DNA of 64,000 nucleotides from Warburgia ugandensis (lineage: Eukaryota > Streptophyta > Magnoliopsida > Canellales > Canellaceae), in contig CP141135.1 in NCBI GenBank assembly GCA_035236585.1, positions 9,706,001-9,770,000 on the forward strand, given 5' to 3'. Numbering within the stretch: position 1 is the stretch's first letter; each line of letters opens with the position of its first letter. Positions 23,978-36,077 of this stretch are shown here, in pieces. The translations under genes and the position numbers were made by a program. The notes below the pieces were generated by a model. The model was not told the DNA's origin. It did not search any database and was given only the letters and a program-made list of their open reading frames with translations.

Positions 23978-26900
23978 TCATGAAGTTAGTAGCCTCTTGA
24001 AGTCATGACCTTGAGCAGAGATCTTTGGATTGTTGTAAACTGACTCAAATGCCTGCATACATACACTAGAGAACCCAGTCATGGCCTGAAAAACATTAGG
24101 AAATCCCGTCTGCAGATTGTTCAAAGTCATTGCCCTTGTCACGCTTGCACACTTCTCATGCTTCGACTTCTCTTCCTCGGCCTTCACCTTCAAAATTTCC
24201 ACCTTCGCCCGTTTCTCCGCCACTGGAGATAATTTTGGAGCAGACGCAGAATCTTCCATTGAATAAGGGCCAAATTTAATCTCCAAATTTCGAAGTGCCA
24301 GTACTTTCTTATCAAGTTCCTTAAATGCTGCTTCCATTCTCTTCTTTTGCTTTTGTTCCTCAGCCTGCTGAATAACTATAGCATGAATTACTGATAGGAA
24401 GCTTTTGATGCCGTCAGCGGCTACTTTGTCTGGAATTCTGTCAAGAGCTAGTTGCCACTCTTCACAAAGAGAGTAGATTGCAGAGTTCTGTTGGGGTTTG
24501 GTTAGTGGCTGGTGATTGAATTGGAAGAGACAGAGTCTTAGCCAGCCCGTGAGAGAATGGATGTAGTCTCTCTGCGTTTTTACGAGTTGGCAAAATGATG
24601 TGTGCCACTGTTGGACTTCGAGTTCAAGCTGAAGAGTGGCTTGTCGATGGATTTCCGATGTGGGCTCTGTACCTAATACAACATTGTTAAGGAATTTGAG
24701 CTGTTGAACTATGTGGGTTTGGACTTGGTGGCACTCATACATGCTTCTCCACATGCACATCAGTCTGCAAGTCCAGCAAATGGATTTTTCAGTTGAAATC
24801 CAGCAAAGGCAAATACAATTTCAATCAGCAGAAATGAACGGATACAAGTCTTTCTTCCAGCAGAAGTATATCTGTAGCAATTTAGCCTTAATGGCCGGTC
24901 AACCTGAGTTCTATCAGTGGCATTTTGGTTTTGGATTTGAAGCACAAGTTACTCATAACTTCACATGACATTTAGGAGAAAAGGTAGAAGAGAGAGAACT
25001 TGATTTCAACTGCTTCTGTGTAGATCTAGTAGGTGGCTTTAAACATTAAATTTTAGAGTCCAGGTAAGTTGCAGACGCTTATGAGTTTCCTAGGAAGTAC
25101 AAGCTGGCTTTCTTCACTCGTGATGATTACATTTTGTGGATCTAAACCATGCATCATGTTTGGAATGGCTTAGATAGGATTCAATTAAATTTCATGACAA
25201 ACAATTTCTTTTAGCCTATGTTTCTTTGGGCAAAAATCAAGACCATCCATTTTATATAATTTTTTAAAGACCCAAAACTAATGGCTAGGACTGTCCAAAT
25301 GCATTGAGCTTACCTAATTTCTGTACACTCTACATGATGAACGGCTCAAATCTTTCGAAAAATTGCTCTGGATCCAGTGTCTACTTCATAGACGTTTATA
25401 AGTGTCTACTCCTACCACGACTCTAAAGTTCAATAAAATCATTTCCATAAAGGAAACAGAAGCATTTCATATTTAACAAATGATACTGCACGTAAACAAT
25501 TGTCATCTCTAATCATGGTTTGCTAATTTGTCTCTTTCATGCATTGCCGACTAACTAGGTGAAAACTCTAATTGGAACCAGCTCCACCATAGCACATACT
25601 ACCTGTTTGGCATATAGTACCCACCAGACAGCTTCAACTGGTTGGTGGACAGCTAAAAAGCGTGCGTCAGAGGTCAATCATTGATCAAAGAGGTTAGTCA
25701 TTTGGTAAATGTAGGCATATAGGAAGAACAGCTCCGTTTCTTACCATCTCAAGCAAGCAAATAGACGCAAATCAAGATCAGTAAGATCCTAACCATCTGA
25801 TTAAATTGGCTAACAAGAATCAACCATTGTTCAATCCTCTTGTTGACTTCTTCAAGTTCACTGTTAAGGAGATCTCCATTTGCTCTCTTCATCTAGTGGC
25901 AAAAGGTGCACATGCTAACATGTGATTTACTGAACCATGGCAGGGCCTAAGAACAATTTCATAATTTTATATACACATACATTACTGTGTACGAGTGTGG
26001 TACTTGGCAGGCAATATAATCAAAAGAAGGAGACTGAATACAGCAGTTTGTGCCTAGAAAACAAATATATCCACACATGAAGTACCATATAATATACATA
26101 GTTACAAACTGTGTCTACGTGTCAACACAAGCTGAAACAAAGTGAAGAACATGCTATATCATTCACCCTTCATTGCCCCCCACGGTTCAGATTAAATAAA
26201 TGATGGGATTGCTGAATCTATTAAGTAAACTGCAGAGCACAGTGATCTATAGAATCCTGATGTCGTTTCTGCCACACTTCTGCCACCACCTTCATTGATA
26301 TGAACTCTCCATGTGGGCTTGCCCTATTAGGACTGTCCATTCACAAAAAGATCAAACTGCACTATTAGGCCCTTGTGGTCGGCCCCTTCCCCAGACCCTG
26401 CATAGGAGGGAGCTTCATGCACTGGGGCTGCCCTTTTTTATTCACAAAAAGATCAAACTGATCAGACAATCCAAACCATGGATTGAGACCACATTGGTTT
26501 GATTTCGCTATCCATTTGTTAACTCTCAATTGAACAATCACACTCCTAGGTGGGGCCTTACCATGTGGAAGACCCAGATTGATCAGGGAGGGGACCACAG
26601 GAATAGGTTCAGGCAGGCTCCACTGCACATACCAACAACATATACAAACCCAAAACTAAACAGGGATTACTCAACCCTGATTCAAAGCAGGACCTCTTTA
26701 CTTTTGTCAAAGCGAAGTCCTTTTCATTCTTTGACCCAATTTCCAAAAGAGTGGGATTCAACTCTGACCACCCAATCCCATCACCATACTAAACCATGCA
26801 AAAACCATTATAGACAGAAAAACTGCCGTGCCCAAAGGAGAAAAACACCACGGCTAGCCCAAACCATCAATCGAGATATTTTAAATCAAATAAAAATAGA

Positions 26901-28803
26901 TAAACAAATAAATAAAAAGAAACTATAGAAAAGTAAAAAGTAAGAAATTTGGTAGAAAAACTGACCCTTTTGCCAGCTCAAGGAGCTGTGGGTAGAGCTC
27001 AACCTCCCTCAGCCTGATAATTTCAGCAGAAGTGCTCTCCATAGCCTGAGAAGACACCACCATTCTGGACTCCAGCTTCTCAATTTCTTTCCTTGTCTTC
27101 TCAACCTTTACATAATCAGCTCCTTTTGCTTCTTGCTTCCTCAGCAATGAGACCTTCTTTTCATGCTCCAGCTTAATACTCTCAGCATTCTGACAAAAGA
27201 GAAGGTGAAGTAAAAAACAACGAAAAGCAAAGATAAACACACAACAGATTAAGAAAATATCATCAGGGACATGCACAAAATTTGGGACACAGAAAAAGGA
27301 ATCGAGAAGAAACAGAGACCATGAGAGGTTGATTCTAACAGAAAAAGAATCACGAAAGGGTAAGGAATGCAGAAGTTAAAGGCTACGTTCAACTGATCTA
27401 AAGCATTAGAAAAGAAATAAAGAAAAGGGAAAACAAAAGCAAAGTTTCTAGAAAGAATACATAGGAATTGAGAGAAAGGAGCAATACCTTGACTTCCTGG
27501 TACAGCTTCTTCTCCCAAGCATAAAGCCTTTCAACTGTAGAACAATGACTTGTACTGATCACGCCACCACTAGCATCACCCCCAACCATCTCTTCACTTA
27601 CCCTCCCAAATCCACTTATATCACTTGATTTTGCATTTGAACCCCATGACCACAAAGATGGAGTCAAATTCCTGCCGTAATTATAAACCTTACCTGGAAA
27701 GACAGACAAAAACATTTAATAAACCACCAAAAAATAAAAGAACACTCTGATAAGAAACAACCACAAGAAAAAGCTGAAAATCTCCCAAAAATTTTAAAAA
27801 TATCTATATAACCTCAATAAGAAAAACCCGGAAATATTGCAAGAAGAATCAAAACCCAAATAAAAGCCAGAAACCCAAAAAAATAGAAATAATTAGCATC
27901 CGATTTAGCTAAAAAAATGCCCAACAGCACCCAGATATAAAATCACCAAAAAGGTCCAAAAACAATAACTTATTTCTTACTATCTGATCAGAAGAACCAG
28001 AAACAGAGTAAAATAAATAAATAAATAAAAACTACTGCAACAAAAAACCACAAACCCACATCCAAAAACCATCAAAACCCAACAGAAAAATAAAACTTAC
28101 TCGTTGGTCTTTGATTAGAAAACCCAGAACCAGTAACCTCCAACAGCAACGAAACATGCCTTCCCGCATTAGCAGCGTTCAAGAAATACTCGTCAAGCTC
28201 CTTGATAATCTCCAGAAATTCCTTACTATTTCTCGAAACCACCATAGCGAGCTCACTATTCGTGTCCTTCGAATACCCACTTGTTACAGAAAGTGGCGCC
28301 GGCGGTGGCGCCACCGCCTCCGATCCAGTAACCGTCATAACGGCCATTTCAGAAACGATAGTCGTACCTTCCCAATCTTCTTCCGTTCCAGACCTTGATG
28401 ATGAAGGCGCAAATGGGTCCCAGAAATCCCAACTTGACGGTGGGGGTGGTGGCGGTGGAGGTGGCGGGAGAGCAGGAGAATCAGTTACAGAAGTCCACGT
28501 TTCGGAAATTGGACTCATCGGCGGTGGCGGAGGAGGTGGTTGTGGCAGTGGAGTGGACGGAGAAGGGAGAGGTGGAGGGAGATGATGATTTTGGATTTTG
28601 TTGGAGAAATGATTGTTGAGATGAGATTCTGCGTTTGCGAACTGAAGAAGTGCTGAGCCAGTTCCTCGTAGAGATCGAAGGTAGAAGGTATGAGCAGCGG
28701 AAAAAGCGTGTCTTGCTGCAACTACTTGTTTCATGTATCTGCGGCGAGCTTTGCAGCGGATTACTATCTCTTCCCTCTCTAGTTTTGAGAAGAAGCAGCC
28801 CAT
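23978..28803 (-). CDS. DUF630/DUF632 protein (NRG2/REL2-like family)
   Basis: Plant-specific family, linked in characterised members to signalling, nitrate response or leaf development; this copy's role is unknown. Exons on the minus strand: 28803-28101, 27693-27488, 27189-26966, 24764-23978; they join in phase to 639 codons. The start is chosen at MGCFFSK because Gly2/Cys3 is a conserved N-myristoylation/palmitoylation signal of the family, although an open frame extends 28 codons upstream. DUF630 covers residues 1-60 ([20 protein letters not shown]). A linker follows with two polyproline runs near 88-95 and 113-122. DUF632 begins around 200 ([20 protein letters not shown]) and continues through exons 2-4, with coiled-coil stretches in exon 3 and near the C-terminus. 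Intron 3 is 2.2 kb and holds a truncated SINE. Family call is secure. Confidence 0.92.
26360..26439 (+). mobile_element. 5'-truncated Au-type SINE with perfect 21-bp target duplication
   Basis: Eighty bp of the family 3' end (GGCCCTTGTGGTCGGCCCC, GCACTGGGGCTGCCCTTTTTT) lie between two perfect 21-bp repeats, 26339-26359 and 26440-26460 (core TTCACAAAAAGATCAAACTG). Located in intron 3 of the DUF632 gene, antisense to it. Confidence 0.9.
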
Positions 28804-29560
28804 TTTGGAGGATTTTGGTGATTTGTTACTGCTTTTTGTGAGAAAGGTGTGTCCTTCTCTATGAAATTTAACTGGGTATATGGGCAAATCTCATATGGGT
28901 TTACTACTATTGGTTCATATTCAGGAAAGTTTGTTCTTTTACCTGTGAAAGTTTTGTTGATGACTTCTGACGTTATCGCAAGCGAAGATCTCTGTTTCCA
29001 ACTCTCTGAAAGCTCTGTAACCTGTTGCTGTTGTGATGCTAATCATAGAAATCTTTCTGGGCCTTTCTTCTTCTTCTTCTTCAGCGGTAGTTGTCTTGCC
29101 TTATAAACCCCTTGTCAATCTATTCTTCTTCTGCAAAAGCTCTGTTTTTCCCTCTCAAACCACTCTTCTTCTTCTTCTTCTTCTTGTGCAGCAGCAGATA
29201 GTAATCTTTTGTGCCTTATCTTCTTCTTCTCCTTCTTTCCTGTTGATTTTGCTCTGTCTATTACTTACAAGAGGAAGCTCTTGTGAATCCCATCTCGGTT
29301 TCTTTTATCTCTTGGCTTTGTTTCGATTATCCGGAACTGCATTCGGGGTGGAGGAAGAGAAACCAGAAGCGGCAGAACAACAAATACAGGCAATGAGTGT
29401 TGGGCAGAGTGCTAATAGATTTGTTTATAATTCGTATTTTCAGAGTAACCACACTACCCCTGTACTGTTTTGGTAATATAAATCCCAAGAAATTATATCC
29501 CCACCCCGTATTTGATAACCGCAACCCTCTTTCCAGTCCGTTTTCCTATTAGAGCCAGCT
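28804..29560 (-). promoter_or_regulatory. Probable 5' leader and promoter region of the DUF632 gene
   Basis: Immediately upstream of the start codon. Rich in TTC/CTT tracts on the plus strand (29065-29082, 29165-29185), that is GAA-rich on the transcribed strand, as common in plant leaders. I cannot identify a definite TATA box or start site. Confidence 0.4.
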
Positions 29561-30436
29561 GTTTCATTGTGGGCCCAAGCCAGGAATCATTAAAGTTCTG
29601 CACCATCTGATGAGGCATAGGGATCGTGGTTTACCAGATAGATGGTTTTGATCATTGAAAACAGTGGGCTCCACCTCTTACTTTTGCCTTGCATGGGACT
29701 TCCCGTTATAGTACCTGTGTTATTAATAAGGCTTTTTTGAAAGTCATATATTTAAACGTTTAAAAAACTAATTATCGTATTTACTTTAATCAGACTCGAG
29801 TGCCGTTATCAAAACATAAGATTGGGATATGATTTTCTTTGCTTAAACTACCCTTTGAATTAAAAGGATAAGTAAGGATTTCGCGCAAAGCGCTTTGCAT
29901 GGGAAACGCGCCTCACATTAATGAGGTGTAAGGATATTTCGGTCATTTTGAGATTTGAACGGGATTCCTGATGCTAAATTTTAGCAAACGGGTATTTTGG
30001 TACTTTCATTAAGATATGAATGGGTGTTTTCGGAAGTATACTTGTTTATCCGCGAGCTTGCCCTGTCTGGGAAGCCGTGCCAGTGGAAGCAGGGAGTATT
30101 TCAGGGAAATTGCTAAAATAGTAGGTATTATGACTAAAATATCCCTGGAGTTTCGAAATTATGGAAAAAAAATTCCAAGAAAAGGAAATTTGATAAATTC
30201 CATTTCCTCGTTTATGATATTCTAGGTAATGGTATCACGAGACCTCTTAATATGAGAAGAAAATGAGACGCCCAGTGTGATGACTTGAAACTAACCACTC
30301 TTAGAAAGATCCAAACCGTTCAAGTATTTTGAATTTTTATGACAAAAATACAAGTCGAACATCCAAACCAATCATCTTCCCATACTAGGCTTGGGGCCTA
30401 AAATGTTATTCATCTGCTAAGTTCAAAAGTGTAAAG
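29561..30436. other. Intergenic, no gene seen
   Basis: No coding or RNA gene recognised. A 14-bp palindrome GCAAAGCGCTTTGC lies near 29885-29898. The open frame at 30016-30225 has no recognisable product. Confidence 0.5.
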
Positions 30437-30774
30437 CAGAGGAATGCTAGGCAGAAGGCTCTATATGGCACTTTCTTAGAAGAACCTTTATTATTTTTTA
30501 TAAAAGAGCCCACATTGTCAATGAACTTGGCATTCTAGATGTTATATGTTTTGGGACTTGAATTTGGAGTGTTGTTTGTACACAGTTTTTAATTCTTCCC
30601 GTGCTTTTTAGATGCTAGAATTATCCTATTTATTTGCTATTTGAAATACTAGATATATACTACTAAAGCAATTGGATGAGCAGGTCCAATCATCCAAAGA
30701 TAGGCCATTGATGAACAAAATAAAGCACATTGATAAGGAAGTACTTTATAGGGCTTTCAGCCTAGCACTCCTTG
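30437..30774. mobile_element. Small terminal-inverted-repeat element (MITE-like)
   Basis: The left end, beginning AGGAATGCTAGGCAGAAGG and extending about 35 bp, is the approximate reverse complement of the right end (AGCCTAGCACTCCTTG). Both share a GGARTGCTAGGC core and the following GCYCTATA block. The total is about 340 bp with no coding capacity. The CA(G)-start recalls hAT elements, but I could not find a clear 8-bp target duplication. Confidence 0.6.
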
Positions 30775-30810
30775 CAAATAAATAGTCGAAAAAAGTTTAG
30801 TTTAATTATT

Positions 30811-31235
30811 AATGGTGTAAAAATCTTGAGCAATCAAATGATTAAGATTTCTTGGATGATACATTTTTAATTGCTCAAGAAGTTAAAGGCAATGGTGTGA
30901 AAAATGTAAGCAATAGGATTATTGGGAGTTTTATTAGGGATGAGATTTGTAAACAGTTCAAGAAGTTCAAAATCAATACTATAAACATCTCAAATAATCA
31001 AATTATTAAGATTTCCTAACAGATCAGACTCGGAATGGTTCTAAAATTTTCAAAACCATGGTGTAAAAGCCCTGAGTAGTCAAATGATCAAGATTTCTTA
31101 ATAGCTCAAGCTTACAACAATTCAAGAAATTTAAAAAAAAGAAGAAGTAAATGTGTAGAAATCTTGAGCAAATTAAGATTTTCTAACGGATGAAGTTCTA
31201 AAGCATTAATTATGTAGAAAACGTAGCTAATAACA
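30811..31235 (+). repeat. Degenerate tandem array, about 84-bp period, five units
   Basis: Units begin near 30811, 30891, 30975, 31057 and 31150. Each opens with a version of AATGGTGTAAAAATCTTGAG, followed by CAATCAAATGATTAAGATTT and, about 45 bp later, a CTCAAGAAGTT-like block. Divergence between units is high, so this is an old satellite-like array or a decayed minisatellite. Confidence 0.65.
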
Positions 31236-31680
31236 TGGTGTGAAATGGTTTATTTATCTTCTTCTATTTTGTGGGAGAGTTGTCTTGATTTATGTGATCC
31301 CTTAATTAACTTCAATAATCTAGCATAGTTGGTCGCAAACAACAAGTCACCTCTCCACATTAAGCTTGCTTGGAAGTTTGAGGTGGTATTTTTTCCCATG
31401 TTAGTAAAATTTTAAGTATATTTAGCAATTAGAATAATATATTAGTAGATAGTCTGCTTCTTAATTCCCTATTCTCCAAAAAAAAAAAGAAGGAAAAAAA
31501 CTATATGAAAATCAATCAAGTAGTGTGATTTTGTGGCGAAGCTGAGATGACATTGCAAATCCAGGTAATATATCTTAAAGATGCTTATCCAATATTGCAT
31601 GTTCCTAGCAACACTCAATTTTAAATGCTTCAAGAAATTCATGAGGAATCAAATGCTTATGATTTTGTGGCAAAGCCTAT
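31236..31680. other. AT-rich intergenic DNA
   Basis: No gene or named repeat recognised; contains A-rich homopolymer stretches around 31480-31500. Confidence 0.5.
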
Positions 31681-31795
31681 TGCACAAAGTCCCCTTTCCT
31701 GCATATGCGTGGTTCTTCTGAAGAAGGGGGAATCACAAGGGTCTATAATATGCAACTTTACCTTGCATTTTGTAAGAGGTTATTTCTACACCTAA
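31681..31795 (-). mobile_element. Au-type SINE, 3' part, diverged
   Basis: Reverse-oriented family blocks TTCCTGCATATGCG, ATCACAAGGGTCTATAATAT, TACCTTGCATTTTGTAAGAG. The tRNA-like head is absent and the copy is worn. Confidence 0.72.
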
Positions 31796-32533
31796 TGCAT
31801 TGTTAAATGAGCTGCTAGTGAATGACAATACAAATAGCAATAGTGAACTATACACAAACTCTATGATGCAAATGGTTCTATCAACCAACATTCTGAGTTT
31901 ATGGGTCCTAGTCCCTCAATGAGACTGGGATCATGTTAGTGGAGCCGATATCTATCTCCTCTTAGACTCTTAGTCCTCTTATAGTAAGAGATTTCCACAA
32001 TAATAATCCCTCGAAAATACATGTTTTTGTTTCAATGTAATGTCTCAGAGTGGCTACTTCGAGTACTAAAATAAATCTTCAAGATTCAACAAATATTCAA
32101 GCAATTATGTAAACAATTGCTTTCATATGAAGCTAGTAGAGGGAGACGAAGGGGAAGCACTACATGAATAAGCTTCATGATAGAAATCATAAGTGGGTAA
32201 TTATTGGAAATCCCTAGTAATGTACCCAAAAAAAAAAAAAAACTTAATAGATTAAAAGCATATGATTTATATAATTCTAGCATCTAAAAGTTAAAAATGG
32301 AGAGTTTAGAAAATTTATAAACAAAATATTTTTGAAAAGTTAAAATAATCTATATAACATATGATTTATTTATTTTTCTATACGAAAATTAAAGTAAGAG
32401 TAATGAGATGAATGATTTTAATCATGCAAAGGTGGGCTCTACAAAATATAATAGCTAAACTGCATCTTATACTATGAATAATTTAGCATTCTCCACATAA
32501 GATATAGTCATGGGATGTGGGTCAAAAGGGTAG

Positions 32534-34169
32534 TGTTAAGTGTTCAATTTTGATCAAAATACTCTTAATTTAGAGTTCAATTAGATTATCTACCCATTTA
32601 AATTTACAAAATTTAGCTTCATTTTGAATTTAGCATCCAATTGACCATTCAAATCTTAATTTGTTAAAACCAACGGTCAAATGATCATTAGAGCTTATTA
32701 GATGATTAATATACGGTTCAAATAATTCTAATTTAGTCTTTTATTTTACAGATCAACCAAAAGACGCATAGATGGCTAAGATTAAAAGTTAACGGCGTAG
32801 ATCATCTTAAAGTACATCGGATGGGCCACATCACTCACAAAGATAGATTGAATAGTTTCCTAAAAAACAATTAAGCTTAATTGGGAATCATACATAAAAG
32901 AAAAAACATGTGGAAGATAAGTTGCAATTGTAGAGAAGTTTCCAAGTGGGTGGGAAGAGGAAACCATTTCCTCTTTTCCCATTCCCACTCCCCTCTTATA
33001 CCATCTTTTCCCTCATTCCCTCTTTCACTTTCCCACCTTCTCCCACCATCTCCCCTTCTTGACTAGCCCTTTTTTGCTTTCCCTCCATTCACCTCCGTCT
33101 GATCCCAATTTCTCCTTCTCACTCCCAATCTATCTCTCTTCTATCGTCCCTCTCTCTTCTTCTCTTCAATCCCCTTTGGCTGACCCATAGGAGAAGGCAG
33201 ACACCTCTCTCTGCTCTCTTCCCTCGTTCTCTCTTTCCATCCCTTGCTCCTATCTCCTCCCCCGTCTCTTCTATTACCTCTGTCCCACCTCTCTCTGCCC
33301 CAAGCGGCCTGCTTTTGTTTCACTGCCCCACACAGCCGACTACCCCCTTTCCATATCTACTCTCTCCATCTCTTGCGTCCTCCCTCTACCTAGTCCCCTA
33401 ACTGCACCGATCGACTCCCAGCTCCTCTGCCTCCCTTCATCTTTTATTGTTAATTTTGTTTTTACCCTTTTGTCTTTAAATTCAATTACATTTCCATCCC
33501 AGTTTTAATTACATATATGTCCTGTTTATTTCAGTTTTGATTTATTGTCTTTTGCTTATTCAGAAACAATTCAATCCAGATCAAATTAATCAAGGTCTAA
33601 CACAATCAATGGGTTAGCCTTAATCAACCAAGAATTGCTTGTTTCTCATCTGTTTCTTATCTGATTTCAAATTAACTTCACAGTTTCATTTTTAGGACAT
33701 CCGTAGACCTAATTGACATATCTAATCTTTAATTTGAAATCAATAACTTAATCTGAGACGTCTAAATATTGAAATTATAATTTAGGTCAGATCTCTATAT
33801 TTTTGAGAAATATGACCAATCCAACCGGTAGATCTCTAACTAAGGACATTTTGAAGACATCTGTAAAGGCTGATCAACTCTCAAAAGATTATATTTGAAG
33901 ATATTTATAGTAATTAAGCTAGGGAAGCAATTTTTTTTTTATGTTATTTGATTTATTTGTTTTATTTAAGAACTGAAAATTCTGTAATTTTGAGAAGTTG
34001 ATTAGATCTAAACTCTAATTATAATTTCAATAATTTCAGTAATTTTTTAATTTTAGATAATTAAATTTTATTAAAATTCTTACTTTTTAAGTCAAGTCTC
34101 CGTGAGATCGACCCGTATTTGCATAATCTACACTACAATAGCTTGTGAACTTGCGGTTAAACATCAACA
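32534..34169. mobile_element. Probable solo LTR of a Ty3/gypsy-like retrotransposon
   Basis: A 1.64-kb segment begins TGTTAAG and ends ATCAACA, with the 5-bp direct repeat GGTAG on both sides (32529-32533 and 34170-34174). The section near 34095-34165 (CTCCGTGAGATCGACCCG, then CTTGTGAACTTGCGG) resembles the R-U5 end of plant Athila/Tat-type LTRs. No coding region lies inside or beside it. A long pyrimidine-rich stretch occupies about 32960-33430. The 5-bp match could be chance, so this is a reasoned proposal. Confidence 0.55.
32960..33430 (+). repeat. Long pyrimidine-rich tract
   Basis: About 470 bp almost free of purine runs on the plus strand (CCC, CTT, TCTC mixtures), inside the proposed solo LTR. 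It creates purine-rich spurious open frames on the other strand. Confidence 0.85.
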
Positions 34170-34216
34170 GGTAGTTTCAAATAATTAAAATTATTTAAAC
34201 AAAGTCCTATATTTTT

Positions 34217-34306
34217 TAGCACATAAGCCAATATAGCCTAATATTTAGGTTGAGATGCCTCTCCTGTAAGTAAGTCATAGATTTGAGGTAGTGCGTCTCA
34301 TCTCTT
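34217..34306 (+). repeat. tRNA-like dispersed repeat, copy 1
   Basis: About 90 bp beginning GCACATAAGCCAATATAGCC and containing GATGCCTCTCCTGTAAG. It aligns without large gaps to 35068-35160, sharing roughly 70% of positions by eye. The layout recalls an A box and B box, so a second, older SINE family is possible. Confidence 0.5.
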
Positions 34307-34309
34307 TAG

Positions 34310-35067
34310 GATATGTAGAGTGCTTCCACGTTGGGAGAGAGAGGACAGAGATATCCTAGAGATACGTTTGGCAAGGATAAGGTATATGTTGAGGGCGAAT
34401 GCATTCAGAGAACATGTATGGAAATGGTTCATGTATAAAGACCTATTAGGTATGTGAATTAAAAATTCAAAGGAAAAGTCATGATCTTTTAATGTTATTT
34501 TAAAACATTAAATGCCAATTTATTTAAGAGAAATCATATTCCTACGGTCACTTAGGACCATCATCTACAATTGTCAATTCCATTTTGGGGACTCGAGTGA
34601 AAAGATGCAGGATTACTACAAGTGAAGCCTACATTAAGTTTAACAAAGTTTCCACGGATAGGCCTCGTCCCAAAGATCACATACTTTACATGATCATGCT
34701 AGTGATCTTTTCTAAGCTATTCTGAATACCACTAAATATAAGTTGGCTTTTCCATTGAGATAGAATGAGCACTATGAATTATCTAGTTCCAAAAGATATT
34801 GGATCGAATTAATCCTTTGCTACTGCGAAACATGTCGCACTTGCACACCAGAAGGAACGGCGCGCCATATAGAATGAAATTGGTAGAAAATTTCTTTCAA
34901 ATGCATACCTGCTTGCTCAAGAAAGAAGTAGATTTCTTCGCATCACATGTGCCACATTGGCTTGATCAATCCATTAATCCTCAAGATAATGACATGCACA
35001 TCTCATCAATACTAAATTTGCGTTGATGAACGTTCATATACTATTCATTCAAAAAGTCATGTTTTAG
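34310..35067. other. Intergenic, no gene seen
   Basis: AT-rich. The open frame at 34799-35026 has no family resemblance. Nothing else recognised. Confidence 0.5.
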
Positions 35068-35160
35068 GCACGTAAACCAACATAATCTAATAGTCAGGCT
35101 AAGGCACCTCTCCTATAAGCAGGTCGCACGTTCAAGGTAACGCATTGCATCCTTCAAAAA
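35068..35160 (+). repeat. tRNA-like dispersed repeat, copy 2
   Basis: Begins GCACGTAAACCAACATAATC, with GGCACCTCTCCTATAAGC and the B-box-like GCACGTTCAAGG. Related to 34217-34306. It is too diverged from a functional tRNA to be called a tRNA gene. Confidence 0.5.
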
Positions 35161-35307
35161 GTATATTAGAACTCAAAAAGAATCAATGCAAGATTATCCA
35201 AAGTATGTAAATTTTGAAACATGGACCATTTAAGGCAGCTCAAAAATGGTTCTTGGCCATTAAAATACGTGAACCCCACTTAGTACCTTGAGCACAGCAC
35301 ACCATAT

Positions 35308-35419
35308 CAAAAAGGGCAGCCCTGGTGTACGAAGCTCTTGCCTATGCAGGTCCAGAAAAGGGCCGGGCCACAATGGCCTAGAGTAGGCAGCCTTATCTTG
35401 CATTTTTGCAAGAGGCTGA
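35308..35419 (-). mobile_element. Au-type SINE, 3' part
   Basis: Reverse-oriented blocks GGGCAGCCCTGGTGTACGAA, CTTGCCTATGCAGG, GGCAGCCTTATCTTGCATTT and TTGCAAGAGGCTG. The tRNA-like head is absent; no certain target duplication. Confidence 0.8.
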
Positions 35420-36074
35420 CTCTAACTAATTCTCCACTTGTAAATCCTTGATTAGCCCCAAACTGACACCATAAAACGTCTTCGTCTAATTAGAGTGAAA
35501 TCCAATCTAGACAATAACCCAGATTTGTGATGGCTAACAAGATGCACCGATCATCCGCACATGTTCTGCTGAATCCACGTCGTATAATGAGCATGAATTC
35601 TAAAGGTAAATAATTTAGAGAGGAAAAAATAATCAAATTTCATTTTTGTCAGAAAATGGCACATGAAAGTGCAACGTTGAAGTCATATATAGGAACCTGC
35701 CATGCACAAGAATAGAAGAGGAATGGCAAGAGACGCTCCATAGAGGAGCGTTCATGGACGAAAAATGATTGGGCTCATCTGACTTGTTCATCTAATTGTT
35801 TCAATCTCTTCTAGATTTCTAATCTTTTAAAATCATCTGAATTAGATTAGATGATTCTATAGTCTAGAGATTTGCGTTTTGCACACAGGAGATGAACAAT
35901 TTGAGAACTTTGCATAACAAATGCCACAACTTTTAGGATCTAAGATTTATCCGGTCATCGAATTTTTTGAACATCCAATGCTCAATAAAAAAATGTTTTC
36001 GTAAGTCCTATCTCATAAAAAAAAAACATATACAACAATAAATTAATAATTTGATGCAAATCTAGAAAAAAAGC
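35420..36074. other. Intergenic, no gene seen
   Basis: AT-rich sequence without recognisable coding, RNA or repeat features. Confidence 0.5.
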
Positions 36075-36077
36075 TTA

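Noticed and set aside
28202..28585. Plus-strand open frame with poly-Gly runs
   Set aside because: It is antisense to exon 1 of the DUF632 gene; the Gly runs mirror the polyproline codons of the real frame.
28804..28887. A start 28 codons upstream for the DUF632 protein
   Set aside because: The family begins with Met-Gly-Cys as a lipidation signal, which would be buried by the longer start.
29885..29898. Palindrome GCAAAGCGCTTTGC
   Set aside because: Short and isolated; palindromes of this size occur by chance in 64 kb and no regulator is implied.
30811..31235. Possible CRISPR-like array because of regularly spaced repeats
   Set aside because: Repeats are diverged, spacers are not distinct from repeats, and the DNA is plainly from a plant nucleus.
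33141..33323. Minus-strand Arg/Glu/Gly-rich open frame
   Set aside because: Compositional product of the pyrimidine-rich tract; no family features.
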